A DNA stretch of 64,000 bases, from positions 43,452,464 to 43,516,463 of the forward strand of contig JAMXBB010000009.1 of the NCBI GenBank assembly GCA_024138015.1. Reading direction: 5' to 3'. A program made the translations under genes and the position numbers. This DNA is from Lumnitzera littorea (taxonomy: Eukaryota; Streptophyta; Magnoliopsida; Myrtales; Combretaceae). Every line of letters begins with the position of its first letter. Position 1 is the first letter of the stretch. Shown piece after piece: positions 1-10,891 of the stretch. Under the pieces are notes generated by a model, which searched no databases, had not been told where the DNA came from, and saw only the letters and a program-made list of their open reading frames with translations.

Positions 1-1014
1 TCCACTACCCAATGTCACCTAGCAACGCCCAATCCATCGCCCAATAACGCTTAGTCTACCGCCCAGCCTCGCCCAATAGTACCTAGTCCACTACTCGACA
101 ACAACACAATCTGACGCTAGGTAAATTTTCATTAATTTTCATTATTATTTATTTATTTCATTAATTTTTATTAATTTACTCTATTAGTTATGTTTTTTTC
201 TTTTTTTAACTATTTTTGTGTTTAAGCGCAAGTTTTTTTTATTGTTGTTTGTTCCTATTACAAATTTTTTATTTTCCAATAAAATTTAGTTGAATTAAGT
301 TTTTTTTTTTTTAAATACATGTTTTTTTAAATAAAAAATATTTTGGCATATAGTGGTTTTGAAAAATAAAAAATCTTAAATTGAATTTTTTTTCAAAAAG
401 ATTTAGTTAGTTAGGATTTCTTTTATTTAATTCAAAAAAATTAGATTTTTTTGAGGTTCGTTTCCTTAAAATAATAAATTGATAAAAACATAAACTTAGC
501 TCGGTTTTTAATATAAGAATGACCTACTCACTAAAAATTTTATTCAAAAAGTACGGCCAATTTGATCTCGATTAGCGGGTATGTAGGTACCTTTTAGGCA
601 ATTGTTAAAAAATAAAAAAGTTTTTTTTCCCCTTTTCTTAGAAATTCGTAATAAAAAATCATTTTTAGTTACATTTTCTAAACTTAGGTATATTTTTAAT
701 ATTGCTAGAAAATTATAAAAATAAAACCCCATCAATTTCTTTTAATTTTCACATGGTGACTTATTTTTAATAAGTTAGCCCCTAAACCCGGTTTTCTGGT
801 TGAATTTTCTAAAAATTAAATTTTTAGAATATCCATAGACTAGTGGTTAAATTAGGGTTTTCCAACCTGAAAACCCTAATTTTATTTTTACCCATTGGTG
901 ACTCCCTTAAAAAAAAACAACATTTTCTTTTCCTTAGTTTAATGTCGAGTAATTTATGTTAAGCGGGCTATGCTTGATATATGTTAAATTAAGAAAATCG
1001 AAATAGAGCTCGAT
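1..1014 (+). repeat. 3' part of a Tat/Ogre-like LTR, cut by the window edge
   Basis: This AT-rich stretch carries, in order, the short blocks that mark the 3' half of the other long LTRs here (3333-5583, 17527-18589, 34695-37425, 42936-45651): a purine/T-rich tract, a block near 480-600 ending in a GGGTATGTAGGTACC-like motif, a 'TTAGCCCC' block near 775, and a 'GGTGACTCC' block near 896. It ends at about 1014 in GAGCTCGATA, like the LTR end GCTCGATA at 45651. Retrotransposon pol sequence follows directly, so this LTR is inserted in, or joined to, a chromovirus fragment. The ORF-like stretch on the minus strand is AT-rich shadow. Confidence 0.7.
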
Positions 1015-1177
1015 ACCTGCTAGTTAAGAGACTTCTTCAGTTGAAAGAGATCGGAGCCTTACCAACTGAGGTATAGACATTACTTCAAGAGTATGCTAAC
1101 TTGTTGCTAACCAAGTTGCTAAAGGGACTACCACCTATTAAAGGGACAAACCTCTAACCTAAAGCTTTTCTACCTAA
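1015..1177 (+). pseudogene. Ty3/gypsy pol fragment just upstream of reverse transcriptase
   Basis: Reading in plus gives LQLKEIGALPTEV, a stop, then LLQEYANLL and GLPPIKG. This is the short linker that precedes the reverse transcriptase core in plant chromovirus-like gypsy polyproteins. The same stretch is recognisable on the minus strand near 56750-56850 inside the element at 53360-62517, so the two come from related families. A stop codon interrupts the frame. The fragment is cut at 1182 by the solo LTR 1183-2645; the coding sequence resumes at 2651 after a copy of the target site CCAAC. Confidence 0.72.
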
Positions 1178-1182
1178 CCAAC

Positions 1183-2645
1183 TAATAAAGGCATATTTTA
1201 CTCATATTCCATTGTGTAAATCATGTTGAATTATTATTGATTTTAAATAAATCATTAAGAAATGGTACTTAAGTATATTCACTTGGAAATTTCAGGTCTC
1301 GAAAGATTTAAAGTAGAATTATGAGCAATTTGGAGGAGTTTTACGTGATTGAAGGAAGCTCAAATCAATCTGTGTCGACCAAGGATGATATATTAAGATG
1401 AAGGAAGCCGACGTTAAGCCGGCTTACAAGTGAGAGCCGTTAGCCTACTTTCAAAGCCGCCGACCTTTAATGCTGGCCTTCAATCAAAACAGCTAGCCCT
1501 AAGCCAACTTTGATTTCCAACCTAAATCACTTGAGAACCATCCTTTGTTTGTGCTATAAATACACTTTGTGTTGACATTTAGGGGGACTTCATTTTCCAT
1601 TTTTTTTATTTTTCCTTTTTACCTTAAGAATTTTATACGAAGTCAATGAGATATTCTAAGAGTTATTCTTATGGTAGTTTAGTAGATCATTGAGAAGACC
1701 TTGCCATTACTATAGAGATCATTCTTAGAGTTCTTACAATTGGAGTTTTCTTTATTGTTATTACAAAATTGGTGATTTCTATCCTATTATTGTTTATGCA
1801 ATTCTGTAATTCATTCTTACTCTCAATCATGAATTTCCTTGCAAGTTTGATTTTGATATGTGCTTTTATTTTAAATTCCATGGCTTTCTAGGTTTTAATT
1901 GTGGGAAATTAATGAAACCCTACGTAGCTAAAATGATAATTGTAGTCATATTATAAGGTTAATAAATGTGTGGATAATTCATGATTGCAATTTCTATAAT
2001 TTCAATTGTAATTTCCATTGATTATAATTGTTAGAAGCACTATTGATGTGAGAGTTGATATAAGGTTTGTTAAGAATTCTTGATTAAACTAATTAGCTAA
2101 TGTGGAAGCGACATTAATTAGATTAATTATAGATTATCAAAGGATTAATGCAATGCCTCTAGTTAATTATTCATTAAGACATTAAGGATAATTAATTTAG
2201 GGCATTAGTCAATCATAGCATCGAGAGATGTATGATTGTAATTCAGATCTACTGTTAATTAGAGATGCAAGAGTTGATCGATTAATTAGAGGTTTAAGTC
2301 CTTAATTTTTAAGCCATGATAATTTCACTTGAATAACCGCATAACTATCAATCCATGTAACAAGATGGCAAATTGATTAACATAACTAAGGTGGATTTTG
2401 CTTTTTCCTACATTCTCAATTGATTGATTCATTTTTGATACACTCTCTTAAGTTCTCTATGACAACTTAAAGTTAATCCACAATCTAATTCCAATTGCCT
2501 AAATATTGATAAGAGCTATTATAGGTTTAGTAATTTCTTACTCCTAGAGGAATCGACAGCCTTACTCACTCTTTATTACTTGATACTGACCTAGTATACT
2601 TATTGGAGTATTCGCTATATTCATATATATATTTTGAGCGGATCA
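1183..2645 (+). mobile_element. Solo LTR inserted in reverse transcriptase, target duplication CCAAC
   Basis: The reverse transcriptase reading is broken between LPNQ (left) and QPTY (right). The repeated host bases CCAAC stand at 1178-1182 and 2646-2650, a 5-bp target duplication. The inserted sequence begins TAATAAAGG (probably a mutated TG) and ends GGATCA. A TATA box, TATAAATA, lies at 1554-1561. There is no coding sequence inside. Its end resembles that of the Athila-like LTR at 14399-16044 (GCGATCA), so I place it with Athila-type LTRs. It is the product of LTR-LTR recombination. Confidence 0.8.
1554..1561 (+). promoter_or_regulatory. TATA box of the solo LTR
   Basis: TATAAATA in the context TGCTATAAATACAC, about 370 bp into the LTR, with AT-rich sequence downstream. 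This is the usual Pol II promoter position in an LTR. Confidence 0.5.
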
Positions 2646-2650
2646 CCAAC

Positions 2651-3332
2651 CTACCTATATACTCAACCTTGAGCAGGTGGCTAAGTTGAAGAAACAAGTC
2701 AACAAGTTGATTGAACGAAGATATGTTTAGGAAAGCATGAGCCCCTATGCTATACTAGCTATCTTAGTGCCGAAGAAGGATGGCACATAGTGAATGTGCA
2801 TTGATAGTCAAGCAATCAACAAAATCACTATCAAGTATCGTTATTAGATCCTTCGATTAGATGATATGCTTGATGAGCTACATGATGCATAAGTATTTTT
2901 TAAGGTTGATTTGATGAGGGGAAAACTGCCATCAAGACTAAGGACAGTCTATTCAAGTGGATAGTGATGCCATTTGGTCTTAATGCACCAAGAACCTTTA
3001 TGCGACTCATGAATTATGTTTTGAGATCTTTGATTAGTAAATGTGTTATTGTTTACATTGATGATATTTTGGTGTATGGTGCTAACCTCATTTCCCATGT
3101 CACAAACTTAAGATCCGTGTTTGATACCCTCCAAACTAAGCGATTATTCAATAATTTAAAGAAGTACGTGTTCTATCAAAGTGAGCTAGTATTCATCAGT
3201 TATGTTGTTTCTAAATGAGGTACTAAAGTTGATGATGAGAAGATCCAAACTATTCTCAAATGGTCGGTACCAACCGATACTAGTGAAGCAAGGAGCTTTC
3301 ATGGTCTAGCTTCGTTTTAACAAAGATTTATG
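2651..3332 (+). pseudogene. Decayed chromovirus-like reverse transcriptase
   Basis: RNA-dependent DNA polymerase domain of a Ty3/gypsy pol. Motifs in order: LEQVAKLKKQVNKLIERRYV, SMSPYA, VPKKDGT, INKITIKYRY, FFKVDL, MPFGLNAPRTF, and the catalytic YIDD at 3054-3065 within VIVYIDDILVYG. The two catalytic Asp are intact, but several stops interrupt the reading. About 15 residues between the first catalytic block (VDL) and KTAIKTKD are missing with a frameshift near 2910-2930. The longest open stretch is 2964-3218. The gene ends abruptly near 3332, where a Tat/Ogre-like LTR begins without its first dozen bases, so the junction is a truncation rather than a clean insertion. Confidence 0.85.
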
Positions 3333-3612
3333 CCCCTCTGTAGTCTTAATTTTTATTTTTACAAAAAGGGTTCTAATTTAAAAATAAAAATAACAAAAAA
3401 ATTAATAAAAGATAAAAATAATAAAAAATTTTAAAAAAATGATGAAAATACCAAAAGAATAAGAAAAGAAAAAATTATTATAAAGAGTTTTGTAGATTTT
3501 TAGGAAGTAAATTATTTTAGAAAAAATGGTTTTAGTTTTAGTTTAGTACAATAATTTTATTTAAGGGAAGCGGGTAGTTTAAATATAATTTAATTGAATT
3601 GAATGTCAAGAC

Positions 3613-3690
3613 ACAGGCCAATGGCCTAACGAATAAGCATTGGAGTATTGAAATGGATTTAATTCGAGGTCTTAGGTTTGAGTCTCGCTA
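3613..3690 (+). promoter_or_regulatory. tRNA-like A box and B box inside an LTR
   Basis: TGGCCTAACGAATAAG (3622-3637) matches the plant tRNA-Arg A-box region TGGCCTAATGGATAAG at 14 of 16 positions by eye. GGTTTGAGTCTCG (3675-3687) matches the Pol III B box GGTTCGANNCC. The 37-base spacing is close to that of a tRNA gene or tRNA-derived SINE head. No acceptor stem or anticodon arm can be folded confidently, so this is not called as a tRNA gene. Confidence 0.55.
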
Positions 3691-4837
3691 AGCATCTATG
3701 TCTTTTGTTTTTCTATATTTTATAAGAGTGAGAGAAATAAATGGGATTCATATCTAATTAAAATCATTTGAATCTAGTTTGATTTTATTAAATCAGATTT
3801 AAATTAATTCGGATCTGGTTTAATTATTTAATTAGGAACAATAGATATGATTTGATATGATTTTGTTTGGCTTATATACAATTACACACTCGCTCAAAAG
3901 CCCTCTCTTGTTTTGAATCACATCAAAAGTCCACACACCAATACAGTAGCTATCTAAACTCCAGCAGGATTCATAGCTCACCACATCCAAGCTCCAATAG
4001 CCCCTGACCAACAACCAAACATTTATATACCCATGGCCTGTTGCACGCACAAGCACCGACAATCCATCCATGTACGTCCTGTTAAGCCCGCGCTCCAACA
4101 CAGCACACTTCAGCAACCCCACGCTCTACCGCACATCACCAATGCCAGTAGCAATTCTAGACGTAGACAGAGTAAAGCCAACCTGACTCCCAACGCAGAC
4201 TACAAATCAGCTTCAATCATCTACATCTACATAGTGCTATAACCAACACTGCCATTCTCCACCTGATTGTAGCAAACAAACATACGAACGATGTGCCACT
4301 CAAACCCCAACATCACAAGACCCACTCGCCCATCCACGTGACCGATTATACGCAACAGCAGCTCACACGCACTGGTACAACACTACTACAGTACGCTAAC
4401 GGTAGCATTGCTCCATCTTCTTCGCCTAAGCCATGGCCAATGTTGTTACACTCACAGCTCAACAATCCAGGCTTCATCGCTTACCACTCCGATCACGTCC
4501 AAGCTTCAGCGTACACACCATACTTCGCCAAAACTCCCCATCCAGTCACAAACATTAGACACACCGCAAGCCCACACTGCTTACTGCATTAATGTTCCAC
4601 CGCTAAACATACGAGGCCCTGTACAACTGTAACGAACAGACTAAGTTTCGATTGTTGAATATATTTTTTATTTATTATTTGATTATTATTATTATGTTGT
4701 TAAGTCTTTAGCTATTTAATATTATACATATATTAGTTTAGGAAACCTTTAGGATTAGCTTTTATATTAGGTATATTTCCTGACATTATTAATTCACTTA
4801 GGAAAATAATTGTTAAATAGAAATAGTGTAGATGCAT

Positions 4838-4876
4838 ATTTATATATGTATATATATATATATACATATATATATT
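4838..4876. repeat. TA-rich microsatellite
   Basis: Imperfect TA/TATG dinucleotide run inside the LTR 3333-5583. Confidence 0.85.
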
Positions 4877-5583
4877 CGCCTAGGGTTCCTTTAGAATTAG
4901 TTTTTTTTTTTCATTAGAAATTCTCATATAGGGAACTATTTTTAGAAACAAAAATTAACAAAAGGAAAAATTTTACAAAAAGATTATGGTGTTTTAGGGA
5001 GTCTTTTGATCACTTACGAGTTAGGGCCCTTTATTTATTTATTTATTTTTGAATAAATTAAATTGATTAAAACGTAAATCCGACCAATTTTTAAAATTAA
5101 AATCAACCAACATATTAAAGTTTTTAAAAGAACTACGATCGTCTGATTCCGGCTAACGGGTACGTAGATACCTTCGAGGTGACAATAAAATATGTAGAAA
5201 CTTAGGTTTTTTTCTCTTTTAATTTTTTATTTATTTTTTAATTATTATAGTTAGAAGAATAATCATAATTTTGGCAAATAGATAATGGTACCCGTTAAGG
5301 GTTTAATAGGTTAGCCCCCGAACTTAAAACCCTCTAGTTCTTCATTTAAAATTGAAATCAAAGACCTGTAGCCAAATCATAATCAATCCACCCAATTGGT
5401 TACAATTTCTTTTTCTTTTGCCGACTTCGGTTGAGTGGTGACTCCAAAAATTATTTTTAATAAAAGACCGGAATTTCCTAATTTCTTTAGTCGATGATTA
5501 ATATTAAATGGGTTAAGGTTTGGTATTAATCGAGAAATGGGAAATTAATTTTAAATAAAAGAAATCGAAAATCAGGCTTAATA

Positions 5584-8083
5584 GATAGAAAGCCCAACTT
5601 GCCTACTTAAGTATTTTGAATTTAGAAAAGAGGCATAAACAATTAAGCATCCACATAACCTGACTACGTAACTACCAACTACTCTATGTCTATAGGCATG
5701 TACGCAAATTAATAAGCCGCTATCTAGTCCATGATCAAGAATGATCTAACACCACAATTATCAAATAAACACTTATAAATATGGAGGCATAAGCACTGTA
5801 AGAACTCTCTAAACTCTTAGAACACTTACTCTTTCACTCATTTACTCCCTTACTTATATATTGACTTAGGCATTAGAGTAGCTACATCGAACTAGCCCAA
5901 TACCCCCTTAGCCTAACTTTCTTTCTTTTGCAAGATTAAAGCTACACACCATTCTCAACCAACAACACCAACATTTTAGGGTTTTAAAGGTGTGCTTACG
6001 ATTTTAGCTTTACTCTTGGGGTAATGTGCATTAAGGGTAAATTAGTAATCTCATTAATTTGTTACCTTAATGGACTTAATTTGATTGACTGTTATTATTT
6101 GGAGATATTTCCCATTGTTTGCTATCTAGTTTATATGATTTACGTAATTCGAGTTAAATGTTTTAAGTTAGGGTTTCCTTCGCATTTAGAGTTTAATTTA
6201 AGGTTTTCTGACTTTAGGGTTTAGGGTCTTTATTTAATTCAGATTTTTAATTTGTTATTATGCATACTTAGGTTTGAGGTCTTCATATGGGACTAGGGTT
6301 TTTTTTTTTTTCAAATTTTATCTCTAGGGTTTTCAACTTCTTTCTTAAGGTTTTGATTTAGAAGTTTATCGATTCTAATTTCTTTGGTCTAATTAAACAT
6401 AGGAAATATCTATCAGCTCTTCAAATTTGACTCTAACTCCAAAACGTAAAATTTGTAGGGTTTACAAGTTTCAAGGTACCTTAAGGTAGGTTTTAATTCC
6501 AAAACATTGGGAACCTGTACCTATAGGGTAAGATACATGTCTAGTCTTGTATCTTACCTACACTATTTCTGCTTACCCCTAACAACTACCGCTTGGCCTT
6601 AAGTTGGTTGGTTTGGTTAAGTTTAACTAAGTAGGTTGTCACCTACATACAAAAGTGGATCATTCAAGCTACTCACAGCTTAAGGCAGGAGACAACTATC
6701 TTAGGTAGTCAAGCCACATTATTAAGGGTGGGGGGGGGGGAGGAGAAAACCCATCAAGTTGTCTAACTCATCTTTGTAAGCAGGTCATGACTACCTAGTT
6801 AAACTTGGTCAAACTGGCTACCCTAAAGCTAAGGGGTAGCCAATAATCACTTATAAAGGGGTTATGCGACTCCTCCAAAGTAGCTACCAACTATACCCCT
6901 TTCCCCTCAAGCATCAAAGTGGCAAGATCTCATGTTTTTCCATTTCTCTTGCTTTTTTACTTTTTTGGATCTTTTTAGCCGTTTCCTTAATTTTATTAAT
7001 TATATATATACAATTATGTTTATTTAGTTTATTATTTCTACTTTTTATTTTTATTTTTTCAATTATTTTATAATTTCATAATTTTTTCTTTTTTCTTTTT
7101 TAATTGACAAAATGTGACACATAGGCATTGCATAAGTGCTACGTTAGCACTATGTTTTAAATAATAGCCACATTATATCATTTTAATGGAATTATAATGT
7201 TTCATTGGAATCTTCCATTTCAGTCATTTAACATAATATAAATCACTTATTTTAACCACTCAAAAGTTTAATCATGTATTTAAATGTAATCTTAAACATT
7301 TATCATCTCCCATATAATTTTCCCAAACCTAATAATGTGGAAAATATGGGATCATTCAATCATATAAAACTAGACTAGGAAAATCAACATGACATAATTA
7401 GAAAGAAAGACTCAACTTACTCTTGGTAATCAAAATATAAAGTTACAATATAAATTTGAGTGAGTAGCTAGAAGCATAAATTGAGCTAGCAAATTTGGTG
7501 CAATGAACTAAACTCTACAAATCAAGCTATTATTCACTTTAGCATAATTTTTATCACATTTTTATCTATTTTGTTGCAAGGTTACCTACTTAAAATGTCC
7601 TCCACCAAACCTACTCAATTTTAGAGAACTATACACAAATTCCAAGCCACTTACAAAAGAGGTTCCTTGATGTTTAAGAGTTTTGCCACATTTTATTAAG
7701 GGATGTTACAGTATCCTTTGCTTAGACACACTATGTCCCTATTGTGCCACCTTATAATTGTGTCCATAGTCCCCCCTTGTGCAATTTAATTTATTCTTAT
7801 CATCTACTCTCCCATAGGGTCTTTCATATCCTAAATACCTATTGAGATTCACATGCTAACAACACTCTCTTCCCTCTTTGGACTACTCTTTACTTTTAGT
7901 TTAGGTTAACAAAGGCCTATCAACTTCAACCTTTGTTTATCTTTTAATCATATATCTACTAATAGGACGTTGGATTTGGTATATTTATAACAACAAGAAT
8001 GATAAGCATTGATTTATTATTTGCTTTAGCATAATATGCTCTATGGTTTCATCCTTAGGATACCTACTTCCTAAGAGGTCATG
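5584..8083. other. Unassigned stretch, probably old LTR debris
   Basis: No gene can be supported. At 5620-5960 there is an LTR-like U3/R segment: TATAAATA at 5773-5780, then CT-rich sequence and a 'TTGACTTAGGCATTAGAGT' block of the type found near the 3' end of many plant gypsy LTRs. A second possible TATA box, CTTATAAAGG, is at 6850. There is an 11-base G run at 6730-6740. The ORFs at 6024-6224 and 6864-7073 are hydrophobic only because the DNA is T-rich and show no family features. The remainder is AT-rich with nothing I recognise. Confidence 0.5.
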
Positions 8084-8833
8084 TGATGGGAATCCAACCT
8101 TCTCAACTGCCAACCTGACCTGTTCCTAGTTACTATTGTCCTCTTCACCAACCTAGCCAACCTTTAAGCAAATGATGCCAAGCTTTAGGCCGATTACTTG
8201 AGGTTGACTCCATAAACCCCAAGGCTTAGTCGACTGAGTACTTAGAGGGTAAATAGCTGAAGACAAGCTAAGCTATTCCCAAGGCTTCCATTCTCATCAC
8301 TTGCTAGGTTGCTTCTCAATTACTCAAGCCACTGAGCATTTGCTCGAGCTCCAACCTAGACTAAGATAACTCTAACCCTTTAAGCTTCCATCTGCTCTCC
8401 ATGATTCTGAGTTAACCGGACTAGTTAATGAGCCACTTACTTGATGCGCTTCAAGTCAACTTTGTTTACAATAACCATAGCATTTGTACTCCTTTCTCTA
8501 TTTCTGTTAAGCCTAGGTAACATTTGAAGCACACATATTCTAACAATGGATAGCAGACATTGTCATATGAGGATTCTTTTTCCTATTTTTCCTTTTGTAC
8601 CTTAATTTCTTTATGTGTATTTCCTCTTTTCAATTGTACCCTTTTAGCCTTTCCCCTTTTGGGTATGTTGCTCTAATTGGTAGCTATATAAGGACCTTGT
8701 AAAATATACATCAATCATCTTTGTTACCTTAAAACTGAGTATATTCCTTTTTTCATAAGCTTGTGCTTTGATCCTTTCTCTTACTCTTATTTAGTTCCTT
8801 TTAGAAAGGAATTAGTGATGAATATCAACCCCA

Positions 8834-8849
8834 CCCCCCCCCCCCCCCC
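8834..8849. repeat. C16 homopolymer
   Basis: Sixteen C in a row after CCA, a likely sequencing and replication slippage site. Confidence 0.9.
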
Positions 8850-8878
8850 GGTGCATCATATCAAGTAGCCAAAGTGGG

Positions 8879-8952
8879 TCCATCTACAAGTTGTGGCATA
8901 TCCTTGACTTAGCATTCCATCTACAAGTTGTGGCATATCCTTGACTTAGCAT
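8879..8952. repeat. Exact tandem duplication, two 37-bp copies
   Basis: Copies 8879-8915 and 8916-8952 are identical; the unit starts TCCATCTACAAG and ends CTTAGCAT. Identity with no mismatch points to a recent duplication or an assembly or sequencing effect beside the C16 run. Confidence 0.95.
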
Positions 8953-9066
8953 TCAGTTAATGTTAACTCCCATCTTCCATTTTCTTCTTATCTACAAGAA
9001 GGACCTACTATCCCACTTGGTAAGCCTTATTGATTACTGAGTGTCTTAGGCACATTGTACTTAATT

Positions 9067-9085
9067 TTAGTATCAGAGTTTATGG
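9067..9085 (+). promoter_or_regulatory. Primer-binding site, tRNA-Met type
   Basis: TTAGTATCAGAGTTTATGG resembles TGGTATCAGAGC, the complement of the initiator tRNA-Met 3' end used by copia and many gypsy elements. From here to 9341 (GT-rich, no gene) is the leader of that element, cut off by the LTR at 9342. Confidence 0.6.
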
Positions 9086-9341
9086 TTTTGATTGCAACTA
9101 TGATGTAGTAGTTTGTGGTTGCTCTCAATACAAAGTATGTTTGTATAATTGTTATAAGTTAAGGTAGTACCAAAAGTGTAAGTTATAGAGGTTGATGAGT
9201 GGCTCAAAGTGCTATGGGTGTAGGTGTAGAGCATATTGGTTTTGTTGATGTCATTACGTAGGTGTCTCTATTTTGGGAGTAGGAAAATAGAGTCATATGG
9301 GTTGTATTGTAGTTTTCGTGCTATACTAGTGGAGTAGTTGG

Positions 9342-10891
9342 TGTCAAGCCTAGATTTTCGGTTTTTATATTTCTTAATTAAACCTATATCAAACCCTATA
9401 TCCATTCAATATAGACTCTTGACTAGAAATTAAGGAAATCTAGTTTTCTTTTAATTTTGAAAAAATTTTGTAGTCTCTATCAAACTGTGGTCCGGAAAAA
9501 AGTTAAGTTATAACCAATTGAGTAAACTAGTTGTAATTTAGCTACTAAACTGCGAGAAATTCGATTTTTGAAAAATTGTTTGAAAATAAGAGATTTTGAA
9601 TTCAGGGCAAACCTATTAAATCCTAAATAGTTATGACTTTCAACATTTTGAATTTATTTTTATTTTTTTCAAAATACCCTTTTAACTAAAAAGAATAATT
9701 CTAAATTTATAAATAAATAAAATTAATTTATAAAAGAAACAAGAAAATAAAAATAAAAATTTGTTTCCAATAGGAAAAATTAAAAAATTCCTTATTTTAC
9801 ATCTCCCCATAATTGCCCAAAAGTGTCTAAGTACTTACTATTTGAAATCAAACTTCTATAGTTTGTTTTTCAAATTTTAGTTTATTGATTTGTTTTGGTT
9901 TGGAAAATAGTCAAATTTATGTTTTTTATTCATTTTATTTTATTTACAAAATCAAAAAAGGCCCTAATATTTTCAGTGATTTTAGTGTTGAATATTCTAA
10001 ATAGTCCTTGATTTTATAAAAGAGTTCCTTATTTTTCTAATTTTTGAAATTTTTTCTAAGTGATAAAGAAATAAAAAAGGAAAAATATATTGGTGAAAAG
10101 AAATTATCAAAAAATCCTCAATGGTAGAAAACCCTTTTACTATTCTCTTATTCTTTTTTTGTAAATATTTTTCTAGTTGAAATAATCAAATAAATTAAAT
10201 AAAATAAAATAAACAATTACAAAAAGAAAAGGAAAGAGAGGAATGGATCGAGTCAAGAGATAGGGTACAGGTTGAATGCACGCTAGTAGGTCGAGTTTGG
10301 ATGTAGGGCATCAAGTCAGATCTAGTTTTGTAAGTCAAAGGAGGAGAAGAATAGTAGCAACGCATGGGGTTTGTCACAGCTTGATTGATGAGGAATTTCG
10401 AAGGGGTGATTTGACTTTCGTCTAAAAGTTATTGGAAAATTTTTGTTTGGTGTTGGTGGTGCGATGTAAGGAGGCTATTTGGGTGGATTTTCAAGTTGAG
10501 CCACCATTAGTGGTGGTGCTCAACTTATAAGGTGATTGCTAAGCATGAAGTGATGGCATGACCAGGGGCTCTTAAAGGTGGCAGAGCTTGCTGTAGTGGT
10601 GGTGGTTTAAAGTGTGAATGGGCAAAGCTACTAATTTATGGTGGTTAGGCTTTTTGAGTACTCTTAGGGTAGTAGTGTTCAAGTTAGGTGGCACAATAGC
10701 AGGAACAAGTGGTTGTGTTTGAGAGTTTTGAGCTTAAAGAGTGCTCCTATGGTGGTAGATTTACTAAAAAGTAATTATAGTTGAGCTTGCTCAAAAGAGA
10801 GAGAGAAGGCCAATTAACTAAGGGGAGAAATGGCTTTAGATAAGTGGATTTTTGATGTTTAAGTGAGAAATGATAATGAGAATGGAGCTTA
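9342..10891 (-). repeat. 3' segment of a minus-strand Tat/Ogre-like LTR
   Basis: Read in reverse complement this follows the 3' part of the LTR at 34695-37425. A block with CCCATGCGTTG and 'GACTTGATGCCC' (10260-10370) parallels 36350-36400. A 'TTTAATAGG' block and 'AATTGGTTATAACTTAACT' (about 9500-9520) parallel 37205-37255. The end GGCTTGACA is at 9342. Upstream (10400-10890) is the CT/CA-rich interior. It is interrupted at 10891 by an Athila LTR and its missing 5' segment is at 27274-28321; together they make about 2.6 kb, the normal LTR length for this family here. The ORF at 10195-10377 is LTR interior. Confidence 0.72.

Larger units (their letters stand above)
3333..5583 (+). repeat. Tat/Ogre-like LTR, 5' end slightly truncated
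   Basis: From GCCCCTCTGTAG it follows the same sequence as the LTR that starts TGTAGACACCTAATTTTTGCC at 17527, but the first dozen or so bases are missing. In order it holds an A-rich tract, a tRNA-like box pair (3613-3690), TATATAC at 3873-3879, a C/A-rich stretch of about 750 bp (3890-4640), a TA repeat, the 'TTAGCCCCCGAAC' block near 5313, the 'GGTGACTCC' block near 5436, and the end CAGGCTTAATA. The ORFs on both strands between 3832 and 4632 come from the C/A-rich base composition; I see no protein family in them. Confidence 0.78.
8084..9062 (+). repeat. LTR of a tRNA-Met-primed (chromovirus-like) element
   Basis: It starts TGATGGGAATC, the same start as the minus-strand LTR at 22762-23705, and is followed at its 3' end by a tRNA-Met-type primer site. 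A TATA box, TATATAAGG, is at 8685-8693. The 3' half has a C16 run (8834-8849) and an exact 37-bp tandem duplication. The end is set only by the primer site, so it is uncertain by several bases. The internal part of this element is lost after about 280 bp, where a minus-strand Tat/Ogre-like LTR starts at 9342. Confidence 0.6.

Noticed and set aside
3613..3690. A functional tRNA gene
   Set aside because: A and B boxes are present, but no acceptor stem, anticodon loop or T-rich terminator at the right distance; reported only as tRNA-like boxes.
3832..4632. Open frames in the C/A-rich part of the LTR 3333-5583
   Set aside because: Composition effect (His/Thr/Ser-rich); no family motif, and related LTRs do not keep the frames.
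6864..7073. Hydrophobic 69-codon frame resembling a membrane protein
   Set aside because: T-rich DNA gives Leu/Phe/Ile; no start context, no conserved relatives recognisable.
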